The position numbers and the translations under genes are program-made. Shown one piece after another: positions 1-7,831 of a DNA stretch of 64,000 nt. Each line of letters starts with the position of its first letter. Position 1 is the stretch's first letter. The notes beneath the pieces were generated by a model. That model did no database searches. It had not been told where the DNA came from and saw only the letters and a program-made list of their open reading frames with translations. The stretch covers positions 3,872,001 through 3,936,000 of the forward strand of contig NZ_CP092334.1 of assembly GCF_018595685.2 (NCBI RefSeq), written 5' to 3'. The DNA comes from Flavihumibacter rivuli. Lineage in GTDB: Bacteria > Bacteroidota > Bacteroidia > Chitinophagales > Chitinophagaceae.

Positions 1-268
1 GAATATTTGAAAATATAAAGCCTGCATATACTATTGGTCTTGCCAATAGAGGGGAATTACATTAGAGTAATCTGTAGCGGGAAGTTTTTAACCTCAGGGG
101 GCTCCTTTCGGGGACCCCGATGTCTCCGCCTAATCAAAAAGCCAGGCAGTAATTCCAGGCGGATGAATATTGAAGTCGCCACCATCTACTATGCCTGCTC
201 CTAAGGCAATATTCTAAGTCAACGGATGATTTAAAAATTGAATATTTAACAATTACGAAAATTTAGAA
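1..268. other. gene-free left edge
   Basis: No coding region is supported here. A small hairpin is seen at 33-51 (CTATTGG / CCAATAG, five-base loop). A single degenerate copy of the GC-rich palindromic repeat (family A) lies at about 89-121. The rest holds nothing that I recognise. Confidence 0.5.
89..121. repeat. family A palindromic repeat, single degenerate copy
   Basis: The sequence runs from TAACCTCAG to GACCCCGATG and contains the imperfect hairpin GGGGGCTCC / GGGGACCCC. It matches one half of the paired-hairpin elements found many more times in this window (for example at 3112-3206 and 49545-49635). Confidence 0.7.
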
Positions 269-814
269 ATGAGAAAGAAAAGTATTTATTTCATGATTGG
301 TATTGGGGTTATTGTCCTTGGATTTGCAGGATGTACAAAAGAAGGCCCTGCAGGCAGAGATGGACTAAATAGTTTAATAAAAACATCAGAAGAAAGTGCC
401 GGATCTAATTGTGCAAAAGGGGGACTAAAAGTTCAAACAGGATTAGATATAAACAATAATAATATTTTAGATGAATCTGAAATAAAGACTACTGACTATT
501 TGTGTATCAAGAGTCAGGATCCAGCTGTTTATTCAGCTATTATTAGTCAATCTGGGACAAATGCACCTGAAGCTACAATTGTAAAGAATGATATTGGGCT
601 AAGTATTACATGGATTAGAACAGCTCAAGGAAAATTTAAGGGTACAATAGGTACAAGCCTTGATTTAGGCAAAACCATTATTCTTTGCAACAACATTCAA
701 GTTGTTTGCAGACTATCAAGTCCCAACGAGATTATTTTGGAAAATACCTGTGGGGTGAATGCTTGGTGTGATGGTTTTAATAACCTATCAGTAGAAATAA
801 AAGTCTACGAATAG
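269..814 (+). CDS. small secreted lipoprotein, DUF7151-like
   Basis: A 181-residue protein with a lipoprotein signal: basic MRKKS start, hydrophobic stretch 6-20 and lipobox GFAGC with Cys22. After it come a short collagen-like GPAGRDG (26-32), a Cys48/Cys79 pair, and an acidic, Asn-rich loop at 59-71 (DINNNN then DESE) that resembles a calcium-binding turn. This Cys/Asp layout is what I associate with the small DUF7151-type lipoprotein domain of Bacteroidota; no enzymatic role is known to me. It should be anchored to a membrane on the outer side. It stands alone, with an imperfect palindrome starting just after its stop. Base composition is AT-rich compared with the main 50% GC background, in keeping with a recently acquired gene. 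The family call is from pattern memory. Confidence 0.75.
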   Translation: MRKKSIYFMIGIGVIVLGFAGCTKEGPAGRDGLNSLIKTSEESAGSNCAKGGLKVQTGLDINNNNILDESEIKTTDYLCIKSQDPAVYSAIISQSGTNAPEATIVKNDIGLSITWIRTAQGKFKGTIGTSLDLGKTIILCNNIQVVCRLSSPNEIILENTCGVNAWCDGFNNLSVEIKVYE

Positions 815-821
815 TACGTTT

Positions 822-947
822 CCTAGCTGCTGTTAAGTTTGAATCGGACAGATTTTGCGAAGCGTAATTTTTCTACCATGGGAATTTAATTGTCGGCCGG
901 GATAAAGATGGCGCTGTCTTCATTCCGGCCGCCAATTTAGCAGCAGG
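822..947. other. large imperfect palindrome after the lipoprotein gene (attC-like?)
   Basis: Arms CCT(A)GCTGCT at 822-831 and AGCAGCAGG at 939-947 pair with one bulged A. A second stem inside pairs CGGCCGG (894-900) with CCGGCCG (925-931) and continues inward with a GCGC centre. The right arm is followed by GCGTTATATG, which resembles the right core of an integron attC site, but no matching left core (RYYYAAC) is visible. The structure starts eight bases after a stop codon. I can support the palindrome but not the integron reading. Confidence 0.4.
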
Positions 948-1107
948 CGTTATATGCCGGCCAAATTCACCAACCTGTTTTGGCGATTGTCTTAACCCTC
1001 TATAAACTGAACAGATTATTCAAAATGGTTTGCTGCTGAGTCCTACAAAATGTGGTATGCTGCCATATCACTTATGATTAATCTTACCAATTTATAATAT
1101 ATGTAAT

Positions 1108-1363
1108 ATGAGTCAGAATATTTTTGAAATATGGGATAGTATCGGGAGAAGAACACCCTTCGCAGTAAGAAGGGATAACTGGAATAAGGAATATTATACT
1201 ATTGTTGATAAAGTGGATTGTGCAAAACTGCCTTATGGGAAAGCCTTTGGTGGCCAAGCTGAGTTTACTATTCATCAGGGTCCCCTTCGGGAGACCGTGC
1301 TGGGGAAAGAAAAAGATGGAGACCCTGCTAGGGAAAGAAATGGAGGAGACCCTGCTAGGGTGA
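1108..1363 (+). pseudogene. 5' fragment of a hypothetical gene, interrupted by a family A repeat
   Basis: From the ATG at 1108 the frame encodes a plausible globular start: NIFEIWDSIGRRTPF, then VRRDNW, then YYTIVDKVDC, then LPYGKAFG. I recall similar short proteins but cannot assign a function. At about 1255-1268 the protein-like sequence stops and the frame runs into a family A repeat, translated as IHQGPLRET and then GDPAR repeats, a string that recurs wherever these repeats are read in this frame. The repeat-encoded tail reaches a stop at 1414-1416. I read this as a gene cut by repeat insertion with the 3' part lost; the original downstream part is not seen in the window. Confidence 0.55.
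1268..1363. repeat. family A repeat, hairpin plus two tail units
   Basis: A hairpin ATTCATCAGGGTCCCC / GGGAGACC is followed by two short direct tail units (GAGACCCTGCTAGGG with purine-rich spacers). The same tail arrangement is seen at 7102-7680 and 11922-12035. It lies between the fragment at 1108 and the 3' end of the regulator on the other strand. Confidence 0.8.
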
Positions 1364-1368
1364 AAGTC

Positions 1369-2376
1369 TTACCCTTTGGCACTAATATGCCAGTCCCTTT
1401 CTTTGTTGTATTTTGATTTGTAGGCTAACGGCGACAAGCCTGTAACCCGGTTGAAAACCTCCCTAAATGCTTTCGGGTCATTGTAACCAACCTCATACAT
1501 CACCTCATTGACGGTTTTGCGGGAATTTTCAAATAGTTTTTTTGCGGCTTCGATCCTTATTCTTTGTAAGTAGTCAAGTGGAGAAATGCCTGTTGCTTTG
1601 CTAAACCTTCTGTCAAAATTCCTTCTTCCTATATTGTATTTTTTGGCCAATTTCTCAATGGTGATTTTGTCTGTATAGTTCGCCTCAAAATAGTTTTGTG
1701 ACTGTAAGACAATTTCATCAGTATGCTTCTTGTGACCGTTGAAAATAGAGAATTCGGCTTGAAGGTTCCTGTTAAGGTCTATTTGAAATACTTTTGCACA
1801 ATACACGGCTGTTTCCCTGTCAAAATATTTTTCGACGAGATAAATGATCAGGTGCAGGAATGAATAGGCTCCTCCATTGGTGTAAATTCCCTTTTCATCA
1901 GTGATTAACCTGTCAGTTTGCAAATTGATATTGGGGAATTGTAAATTGAATTGTTCTGAAACTGACCAGTGAGTAGAGCAGGATCTCTTTTCCAATAAAC
2001 CTGTAGATGCCAGCATAAAAATGCCGGTACACATACTGGCTACTTCCGCCCCTTTTTTATACTGCTCTTCAATCCAATTTATCAGCAGCTTGTTGTTGTT
2101 GGAAGCATTTTCATAATTGCGTACCAGGGAAGCGGGAATAATGATGAGATCGGTTTTGTCAACATCGTTTATGGAGCAATGTTGATTCAATTGGAACAGG
2201 TTGTTTTTGAGGATTTTCTTTTTAGAAGCGCCAACCAATTCAATTTTGCAGTTCCCTTTATTGCCCTGATTTCTCCAATAAGTATTGGCTTCATTAAAGA
2301 TTTCAAATGAACCTGCCATGCAAGCAACTGTGCTCAGGTTGCTTTGTTCCTGGATGGCTAATATTGAAATATGCAT
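1369..2376 (-). CDS. GlxA-type transcriptional regulator (DJ-1/PfpI domain plus AraC HTH)
   Basis: From the ATG at 2376 the protein is 335 residues. A further-upstream in-frame start exists at 2445, but 2376 begins the family's usual sequence (MHISILAIQE) and has AAAGGA upstream. Residues 1-190 form a DJ-1/PfpI-like domain with the Cys116 elbow (MCTGIFMLASTG). Residues about 235-325 form a double helix-turn-helix AraC domain ending in the usual YNDPKAFREVF and GLSPLAYK motifs. Regulators of this type are DNA-binding activators whose DJ-1 domain is thought to sense small molecules without being an enzyme. It is divergent from an SRPBCC gene at 2504, which is its likely target, and an inverted repeat lies between them. 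A second relative is at 4800-5714. Confidence 0.9.
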   Translation of the reverse strand: MHISILAIQEQSNLSTVACMAGSFEIFNEANTYWRNQGNKGNCKIELVGASKKKILKNNLFQLNQHCSINDVDKTDLIIIPASLVRNYENASNNNKLLINWIEEQYKKGAEVASMCTGIFMLASTGLLEKRSCSTHWSVSEQFNLQFPNINLQTDRLITDEKGIYTNGGAYSFLHLIIYLVEKYFDRETAVYCAKVFQIDLNRNLQAEFSIFNGHKKHTDEIVLQSQNYFEANYTDKITIEKLAKKYNIGRRNFDRRFSKATGISPLDYLQRIRIEAAKKLFENSRKTVNEVMYEVGYNDPKAFREVFNRVTGLSPLAYKSKYNKERDWHISAKG

Positions 2377-2431
2377 GGTTCCTTTTGAAGTAAAGGTATA
2401 ACATCTGCCTGTCCTGATCAACCCGTCATAA

Positions 2432-2468
2432 TGTCTAAATTGCACACTTGGTAGGGGTATTTTAGACA
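2432..2468. promoter_or_regulatory. inverted repeat, candidate operator between regulator and SRPBCC gene
   Basis: TGTCTAAA at 2432-2439 and TTTAGACA at 2461-2468 are perfect inverted 8-base arms with a 21-base spacer. The left arm lies just upstream of the -33 TTG and the right arm between -33 and -7 of the promoter for the gene at 2504. This placement fits a regulator site; binding by the adjacent GlxA-type protein is inference. Confidence 0.5.
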
Positions 2469-2477
2469 GTACATTTG
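2448..2477 (+). promoter_or_regulatory. Bacteroidota-type promoter for the SRPBCC gene
   Basis: TTG at 2448-2450, a 19-base spacer, and a perfect TAnnTTTG box (TACATTTG) at 2470-2477 match the consensus of Bacteroidota housekeeping promoters. Transcription would start near 2484, about 20 bases before the ATG at 2504. Confidence 0.65.
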
Positions 2478-2503
2478 ATCAATGAAAATTAAACACTTAT
2501 TAT

Positions 2504-2947
2504 ATGAAAAATGATTATTCAGCAGTTATTGAAGTGGCCAATACTTCCAACGAGGTCTACAATGCCATAAACAACGTGCCGCTATGGTGGACGGAAAATT
2601 TTGAAGGCAGTTCGAAAAAATTGAATGATGAGTTCATGGTGACCTTTGGGGAAACCTTTATTAAACTGAAAGTTGCTGAACTCGTAAACAATTATAAAGT
2701 AGTCTGGGAGGTTACAGACAGCTTTAAACATTTTTTAAAGAACAAGAAGGAGTGGGTGGGCACGAAAATTTGTTTTGATATTGTAAATGATGATAACCAA
2801 AAGAGCATACTTAGGTTTACCCATATGGGGCTCGTTAACTCATTGGAATGCTATGACATTTGTTCTGATGCATGGAATGGTTATCTCCAGGGTAGCCTGA
2901 AGAGCTTGATTGTTACAGGTAAGGGTACTCCGGATAAGAGTGCCTAG
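2504..2947 (+). CDS. SRPBCC (AHSA1/START-like) family protein
   Basis: A 147-residue protein of the expected size for a single SRPBCC ligand-binding fold. It opens with the strand YSAVIEVANTSNEVYNAI, then NVPLWWTE, and has later WEVTDSF and SILRFTHMGL motifs with a closing helix (SDAWNGYLQGSLKSLI). These match AHSA1/START-like proteins that bind hydrophobic ligands or act as Hsp90 co-chaperone-like modules; the ligand cannot be read from sequence. It is divergent from the GlxA-type regulator and has its own promoter at 2448-2477. No partner lies downstream; the following 350 bases are repeats. Confidence 0.8.
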   Translation: MKNDYSAVIEVANTSNEVYNAINNVPLWWTENFEGSSKKLNDEFMVTFGETFIKLKVAELVNNYKVVWEVTDSFKHFLKNKKEWVGTKICFDIVNDDNQKSILRFTHMGLVNSLECYDICSDAWNGYLQGSLKSLIVTGKGTPDKSA

Positions 2948-3025
2948 AATTTCCTGATTGCACCCACTTGCTGGATCATTCGGATAGTTTTCATGAAGGC
3001 CTGAGCGGGAGGTGGCCGGATAGAG

Positions 3026-3108
3026 GGCCACTAAGGCTCCCGCAACAATGCTGTTGGGGCAGGCTAAGACAGGAAGTTGCACGAAGGCGGCTTAGTGCTC
3101 CATTGTGT
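3026..3108. repeat. family B repeat (GCCAC...stem-loop) carrying a nested family C element
   Basis: GGCCACTAAGG starts a family B element whose other arm is CGGCTTAGTGCTCC near 3085-3100. Between them is CAACAATGCTGTTGGGGCAGGCTAAG (3043 onward), the reverse orientation of the family C hairpin seen at 9026-9053. Family B copies lacking this insert occur at 10325-10400 and 44556-44636. Confidence 0.7.
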
Positions 3109-3111
3109 CTA

Positions 3112-3243
3112 AACCCCAGCAGGGTCTCCCGAAGGGGACCCTGATGAATAGTAGGTTGGTATTTCATCGGGGTCCTCTGCGAGAGACCCCGCTGAGGTAA
3201 TAGGAGTAGTATATTCAAACCCCATCAGAGTCACCTGTGTGAG
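3112..3243. repeat. family A paired-hairpin repeat
   Basis: AACCCCAGCAGGGTCTCCC / GGGGACCCTGATGAATAG forms the first hairpin; CATCGGGGTCC / GAGACCCCGCTGAGGT (3157-3200) the second. A degenerate third piece (AACCCCATCAGAGTC) follows. Together they make a long imperfect palindrome in the gap downstream of the SRPBCC gene. Confidence 0.8.
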
Positions 3244-3367
3244 ATCCAATGGCGCAAGGGAAGGGGTCTTGAATGTGAAGAGAGGATAGTATTCATGAAT
3301 CCCTTAAAGGATACTATAATCAACCAGCTGTTAGGTATTCTTGCTCCAGGAATGATTTATTCTTCAG

Positions 3368-3760
3368 TTAAGGGTTTCGGATTGTATTTTTTGGGGGGGG
3401 TAATTTATAGTAGAAGTATAGGGCAAGCATTATATCTATTGTTATACAAAATATATCATATCCCGATGGGGAAATAGGACTAACGTGGGGAAAGAAGATA
3501 TCCCATAGCCCATGTAGTGCAAGTCCTATAACGGTAAACAGATAGCTCTTTTTATACCCTGCATAGGCAAAAAGTAGAAATAGTATTGCCGCCGGTACAG
3601 TAAGTAAAAGTGCCCCGGGTTGAATGGAAAACCCAATGTAGATAAATGGAATTACCGCAAGGTTTAATGATGCGTAAAACTTAAGGTCCAATTTTTTAAA
3701 CATCTCCGCAATAGCGATTATGGTAGCTGCAGTGGCAAAACCTATAAGAAATCCAATCAT
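3368..3760 (-). CDS. small integral membrane protein, DUF6010-like
   Basis: From the ATG at 3760 the protein has 130 residues and about four hydrophobic segments (IGFLIGFATAATIIAIAEMF; LNLAVIPFIYIGFSI; LLTVPAAILFLLFAYAGY; YLFTVIGLALHGLWDIFF), ending in DIMLALYFYYKLPPP. The HGLWD motif in a membrane helix and the length fit DUF6010, a family without known function. The longer frame up to 3835 overlaps the end of the oxidoreductase gene, so the later start is preferred; it leaves a 10-base gap and suggests co-transcription behind that gene. Confidence 0.75.
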   Translation of the reverse strand: MIGFLIGFATAATIIAIAEMFKKLDLKFYASLNLAVIPFIYIGFSIQPGALLLTVPAAILFLLFAYAGYKKSYLFTVIGLALHGLWDIFFPHVSPISPSGYDIFCITIDIMLALYFYYKLPPPKNTIRNP

Positions 3761-3770
3761 ATTATGGCTG

Positions 3771-4724
3771 TTAAATTGTAATGATGACGTTTCCCCTTTT
3801 GTGCCCCTTTTCAACATAGGCATGGGCTTCAGCAATGTTGTCTAGTTCGTAGGTGCGATCAATTACAGGTTTGAATCTGCTTGTTTCAACAAGTTCCTTT
3901 AAAAAATTAAGGTCGGACGCATTGTGTTTGACTATGCCAGTTATTGCCTTTTTGTTGCTTTTTATGTTTAACCATATCCCTGACAGCATTTCATACATTC
4001 CTGCGGCGCTTAGTATGATTATTCCATTTTCAGTGAGTGACCTTGAAGCTTTTAAGACTGATATTGAGTTAACTGTATCAAATATCAAATCGTAGCTTTC
4101 GCCGTTTTTGGTAAAATCCTCCTTTGTGTAATCAATTACCTGATTGGCGCCAATGGATTTGACCAAATCTTTATTGTTTGTGCTGCACACTCCAGTTACG
4201 TTAGCCCCATACGATTTTGCCAATTGAACAGCGGCACTTCCTACTGCTCCCGATGCGCCGATTACAAGGATTTTTTGTTTTTCCCTGATCAGGGCTTTCT
4301 TGATAAAATGCAAGGCGGTAACGCCACCAAAAGGAATAGCAGCTGCCTCTTCGTGGGAAAGAGCAGCAGGTTTTAAGGAAAGTGATCCATCTTCCGGCAT
4401 ACATATATATTCTGCGTAGGCGCCGAATTTCATATCGGTGTGACCAAATACCTGTTCTCCGGCTTTGAACTTTGTAACATTGCTACCTATCCTTTCGATT
4501 TCGCCGGAAAAAACGCTGCCCAGGATATTAATCTTGGGTTTCAATATGCCAAATACGAACCGGACTGCAAAGGGGTCAGCCTTTCGCAAGCGCACATCGC
4601 CTGAATTGACAGCAGTGGAATGTATTCGTACAAGTATTTCATTTTCTTTTAGATTGGGGTCTGCAACTTCCCTGATCTGGAAGACATCCGGAGTTCCATA
4701 TTGTGTATATACTGCTGCTTTCAT
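3771..4724 (-). CDS. NAD(P)-dependent zinc-free alcohol dehydrogenase / quinone oxidoreductase
   Basis: A 317-residue medium-chain dehydrogenase/reductase. The N-terminal GroES-like domain (1-125) starts MKAAVYTQYGTPDV and carries HSTAVNSGDVRLR. The nucleotide-binding Rossmann domain has VIGASGAVGSAA at 154-165, the AxxGxxG form typical of NADPH-using quinone oxidoreductases. The cysteine ligands of the structural zinc site are missing, as in the zinc-free branch. Likely role is reduction of quinones or enones in the cytoplasm. It shares a strand with the GlxA-type regulator upstream (4800-5714), separated by about 75 bases, and with the DUF6010-like gene downstream, so a small regulated detoxification operon is plausible. 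Confidence 0.88.
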   Translation of the reverse strand: MKAAVYTQYGTPDVFQIREVADPNLKENEILVRIHSTAVNSGDVRLRKADPFAVRFVFGILKPKINILGSVFSGEIERIGSNVTKFKAGEQVFGHTDMKFGAYAEYICMPEDGSLSLKPAALSHEEAAAIPFGGVTALHFIKKALIREKQKILVIGASGAVGSAAVQLAKSYGANVTGVCSTNNKDLVKSIGANQVIDYTKEDFTKNGESYDLIFDTVNSISVLKASRSLTENGIIILSAAGMYEMLSGIWLNIKSNKKAITGIVKHNASDLNFLKELVETSRFKPVIDRTYELDNIAEAHAYVEKGHKRGNVIITI

Positions 4725-4799
4725 TGCTAATGAATTGAATGATGATTACAAGTAGCCATTGGCAGATTTTCAGGGGTGCAGCATAAACAGCTTTCGGGC

Positions 4800-5714
4800 T
4801 TAATTCTTCAATATCCTTTTTAATTGCCTGGATGATTTAAATCCACATCTGGAGGCGACATATTCAATAGTGTATTCCGGGTTATTGAGCATGGTGCTGG
4901 CGAATTCTTTTCTCAGCAGGGTTAAATATTCCAGCACCGTGGATCCTGTTTTTTCCTTGAACACCCTGCTCAGGTTTCTTGGACTCATTCCCACCATTTC
5001 TGCAAGGGATTCAATGTCGTTTTCTTTCGAGAGGTTTTCGATCATGTAATCCTGAACCTCATGTATTTGGGGGTGGATATGATTTCTATAGTCCAGGTAA
5101 ACACTTTGTTGATTGTGGGTGCCGCTTCGCCTGTGATATACCACAAGGCCCCTTGCTACCTTATGTGTAAACAATGCCCCTTTCAGTTCTTCTAGAATGG
5201 CCAGGGCAAGGTCAATGCCTGCACTGATGCCGGCACTTGTGTACACGTTGTTGCTCTTTACATACAGAATATCAGCTTTTACCCTTGCCTGGGGAAATTG
5301 TTTCTGTAAAGCTTCCACCCTTCTCCAGTGGGTGGTGCATTCAGTGTCTTTCAATAAGCCCGCATGTCCCAATGCAAAAGCGCCTGTGCAAATGGAACAC
5401 ACCGTGATGCCCCGGTCTGAACATTCTTTTAGCCAATTGAAAAATGACCTTTCGGCTTTGAAGGCAATACTGTTGACATATTCATTATCCATGCCCGGTA
5501 CAAATATGAAATCACCCTCTTTTAAGATGGCGGTTTTAAAGTTGGCTATCTGTCCGAATCCGATACCAGCGGTACTAACCGGATCATCGCTATAGCTAAA
5601 GAACTGGATGTTAATGTCCATTCCATGAACTTTTGCCTCTGTGAATACCTGGGCGGGTCCTGCGAGGTCAAGTAGTTCTACAGTTGGAGGTATGATAAAT
5701 GCTACTGTTTTCAT
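4800..5714 (-). CDS. GlxA-type transcriptional regulator (DJ-1/PfpI domain plus AraC HTH)
   Basis: A 304-residue regulator. Residues 3-180 form the DJ-1/PfpI-like domain, with FVPGMDNEYV, the Cys109 elbow (CSICTGAFALGHAGLL) and TTHWRR, all typical of the GlxA group. Residues about 205-304 form the AraC DNA-binding domain (MSPRNLSRVFKEKTGSTV, then YVASRCGFKSSRQLKRI). It precedes the oxidoreductase gene on the same strand and probably controls it. It is clearly homologous in architecture to the regulator at 1369-2376 but not a recent duplicate, since the two differ across most positions. Confidence 0.9.
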   Translation of the reverse strand: MKTVAFIIPPTVELLDLAGPAQVFTEAKVHGMDINIQFFSYSDDPVSTAGIGFGQIANFKTAILKEGDFIFVPGMDNEYVNSIAFKAERSFFNWLKECSDRGITVCSICTGAFALGHAGLLKDTECTTHWRRVEALQKQFPQARVKADILYVKSNNVYTSAGISAGIDLALAILEELKGALFTHKVARGLVVYHRRSGTHNQQSVYLDYRNHIHPQIHEVQDYMIENLSKENDIESLAEMVGMSPRNLSRVFKEKTGSTVLEYLTLLRKEFASTMLNNPEYTIEYVASRCGFKSSRQLKRILKN

Positions 5715-6020
5715 TGTCTGTATATTATCAGGTTATTTAGGTAAAGGTAGGTTGAAGATCAGGTAGAAATCGGCCAGTTAAAGGTCAATTCAGGCCATAT
5801 TAAACCGTCCCGAATGGGTTGGTAGGTGAACCTAAAAAGCAATTGCTTTATTGCAACTCCAGGACATGCATTTTTTATCGAAGCCCCACGCTTTGCCTAT
5901 GCAATTTTGTTTGTAATCTGCGTTGTCTTCGTTGGTACTCTGTACCTGAAGTTTTGGTATTTAATGTTATTGTTTAGTTTAAACTATTAGGTATTGAAAT
6001 TTGACGATAGTTTTCTCCCT
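5715..6020. other. intergenic stretch without recognised gene
   Basis: About 300 AT-leaning bases between two minus-strand genes. I see a short hairpin around AAAGCAATTGCTTTATTGC (5836-5855) and a short palindrome AGTTTAAACT near 5977-5986. No family A, B or C repeat is present. Confidence 0.4.
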
Positions 6021-6842
6021 TCAACGGTTTTTAAAATAGAATTCTAGGCCCTTGATGATATTGGGTTCCCTTGAACCCATGTGCGCCTGGTTCCTTTCTA
6101 TATTTTTTTCCAGTTTTACATTAGGATAATTATTAAGAAGGGTATGGTAGAAGGTTTCAAATGGAGCCAGCATCCTGTCACCCTCTTCATTTCCTCCAAT
6201 TCCCATGAATATTAATTGCTTTCTATTCCTGTTACCAAGCCTGTGATCCTTTTCCATTTTAAAGGTAACCTGATTGTCGAACCAGAAGGAAGGGCTTAAC
6301 AGAAGATAGTTGCCAAATATCTTGTTCTTAACACAGAAGGCATAGGCGCCAAATAAGCCTCCATAGGAATGGCCGAGTATCATCCTGCTTTCCCTGGAAG
6401 GACTTGCGTGGAACTCACTTTCTATTTTAGGTATCAGCTGATTTTCGATGAAGCTTAAGAATTGGGGTGCCCCTCCAGTAATAGAACTGACTTTGGTGGG
6501 CGTATAATCTATGCTGCGATCCTTTCCGTAGCTAATACCCACCACCAACACATTCTTTACCCCGAGTTTATCCGAGATCTCCCTGCACCTGTTGGCAACA
6601 TAGCCAAAGATTTCCTTGCCATCCAGTACATAGATCGTTTCATAGGTGTCTGTTGGATTGTAGTTGTAGGGCAATCCAACCTGGATCTGGTAGGATGCGC
6701 CGTTGGTATTGGATAGCAGCCTGAATTCCCTGGTTGTACCGGAGGTGAATAATTCCTTTGTGCAAGAGTTCAGCAATATCAAAACCAATGCTAATCCTAT
6801 GAAGGTTTGGATTCTTTTGAATGTAACATTTTGCTTTTTCAT
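6021..6842 (-). CDS. lipoprotein esterase, IroE/YbbA-like alpha/beta hydrolase
   Basis: A 273-residue protein with a lipoprotein signal (hydrophobic 13-25, LLNSC with Cys27) and an esterase-D/IroE-type alpha/beta-hydrolase domain. The nucleophile elbow GHSYGG puts the serine at 159. Upstream motifs YVLDGKEIFGY and VVGISYGKDRS are typical of the family, and HMGSREPN near the C-terminus offers the histidine. Members hydrolyse siderophore or other esters; the substrate is not predictable here. It is likely periplasmic and membrane-anchored. It stands alone, with the tandem repeat array upstream of its start. Confidence 0.88.
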   Translation of the reverse strand: MKKQNVTFKRIQTFIGLALVLILLNSCTKELFTSGTTREFRLLSNTNGASYQIQVGLPYNYNPTDTYETIYVLDGKEIFGYVANRCREISDKLGVKNVLVVGISYGKDRSIDYTPTKVSSITGGAPQFLSFIENQLIPKIESEFHASPSRESRMILGHSYGGLFGAYAFCVKNKIFGNYLLLSPSFWFDNQVTFKMEKDHRLGNRNRKQLIFMGIGGNEEGDRMLAPFETFYHTLLNNYPNVKLEKNIERNQAHMGSREPNIIKGLEFYFKNR

Positions 6843-6975
6843 GTTCTTTAAGTTTTGTAATACAAAAGTATCCCGGCCTTTATGGTTAATAGGGACAGGT
6901 TGTTGTCAGAATCGGCCATTCAATTCAAGAGAGTATGCTTTCAGGAATAAGCTACTGATGGCGTGGCAATTGGGT

Positions 6976-7735
6976 TGTATTATAACCTCAGCGGGGGCTC
7001 CCGAAGGGGACCCCGATGCCTTTGCCTATAACCTCAGCGAGCGCGGTCCTTTTGAAGACCCAATTAAATTCCATCCCACCATTCAGCAGGGTCCCCTTCG
7101 GGAGACCCTGCTGGGGTAGTAAAGTTGTATGTGAGACCCTGCTGGGGTAGTAAAGTTGTATGTGAGAACCTGATGGGGTAGTAAGTTGGTTGTATTATAA
7201 CCTCAGCGGGGTCTCCCGAAGGGGACCCCGATGCCTTTACCTATAACCTCAGCGAGCGCGGTCCTTTTGAAGACCCAATTAAATTCCATCCCACCATTCA
7301 GCAGGGTCCCCTTCGGGAGACCCTGCTGGGGTAGTAAAGTTGTATGTGAGACCCTGCTGGGGTAGTAAAGTTGTATGTGAGAACCTGCTGGGGTAGTAAG
7401 TTGGTTGTATTATAACCTCAGCGGGGTCTCCCGAAGGGGACCCCGATGCCTTTGCCTATAACCTCAGCGAGCGCGGTCCTTTTGAAGACCCAATTAAATT
7501 CCATCCCACCATTCAGCAGGGTCCCCTTCGAGAGACCCTGCTGGGGTAGTAAAGTTGTATGTGAGACCCTGCTGGGGTAGTAAAGTTGTATGTGAGAACC
7601 TGCTGGGGTAGTAAAGTTGTATGTGAGAACCTGATGGGGTAGTAATGTTGTATGTGATACCCTGCTGGGGTTGTAAGGTAGTACGGCAGACCCTTACAGG
7701 TTGGTATGGCAGATCCTGTTAGGTTAGTAATGAAG
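6976..7735. repeat. tandem array of family A repeats (215-base period) with 31-base tail repeats
   Basis: Three near-identical units begin at the TGTATTATAACCTCAGCGGGG boundary (6976, 7191, 7406), exactly 215 bases apart. Each unit has a hairpin GGGGTCTCCC / GGGGACCCCGATG, a variant hairpin AGCGCGGTCC, a third hairpin CAGGGTCCCC / GGGAGACCCTG, then tail units of the form GAGACCCTGCTGGGGTAGTAAAGTTGTAT repeated every 31 bases (7102, 7133, 7164). The array decays to degenerate tails by about 7735. Open frames here give IHQGPLRETLLG-type strings and are not genes. Confidence 0.92.
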
Positions 7736-7831
7736 GGTATAATATTGTGAAGGAAATAGTTGGAAGATCATGTATCGTTAAGTAGATATCTTTGCATTGG
7801 AATCGGGAATTGTTCTTTAACCTCGTAGGTA

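Noticed and set aside
3295..3477. Small plus-strand open frame of 60 codons
   Set aside because: Overlaps the 3' end of the DUF6010-like membrane gene on the other strand and has no family pattern.
7102..7680. Regularly spaced 31-base direct repeats resembling a CRISPR array
   Set aside because: The units are contiguous with no unique spacers, and they continue the arm of the family A hairpin.
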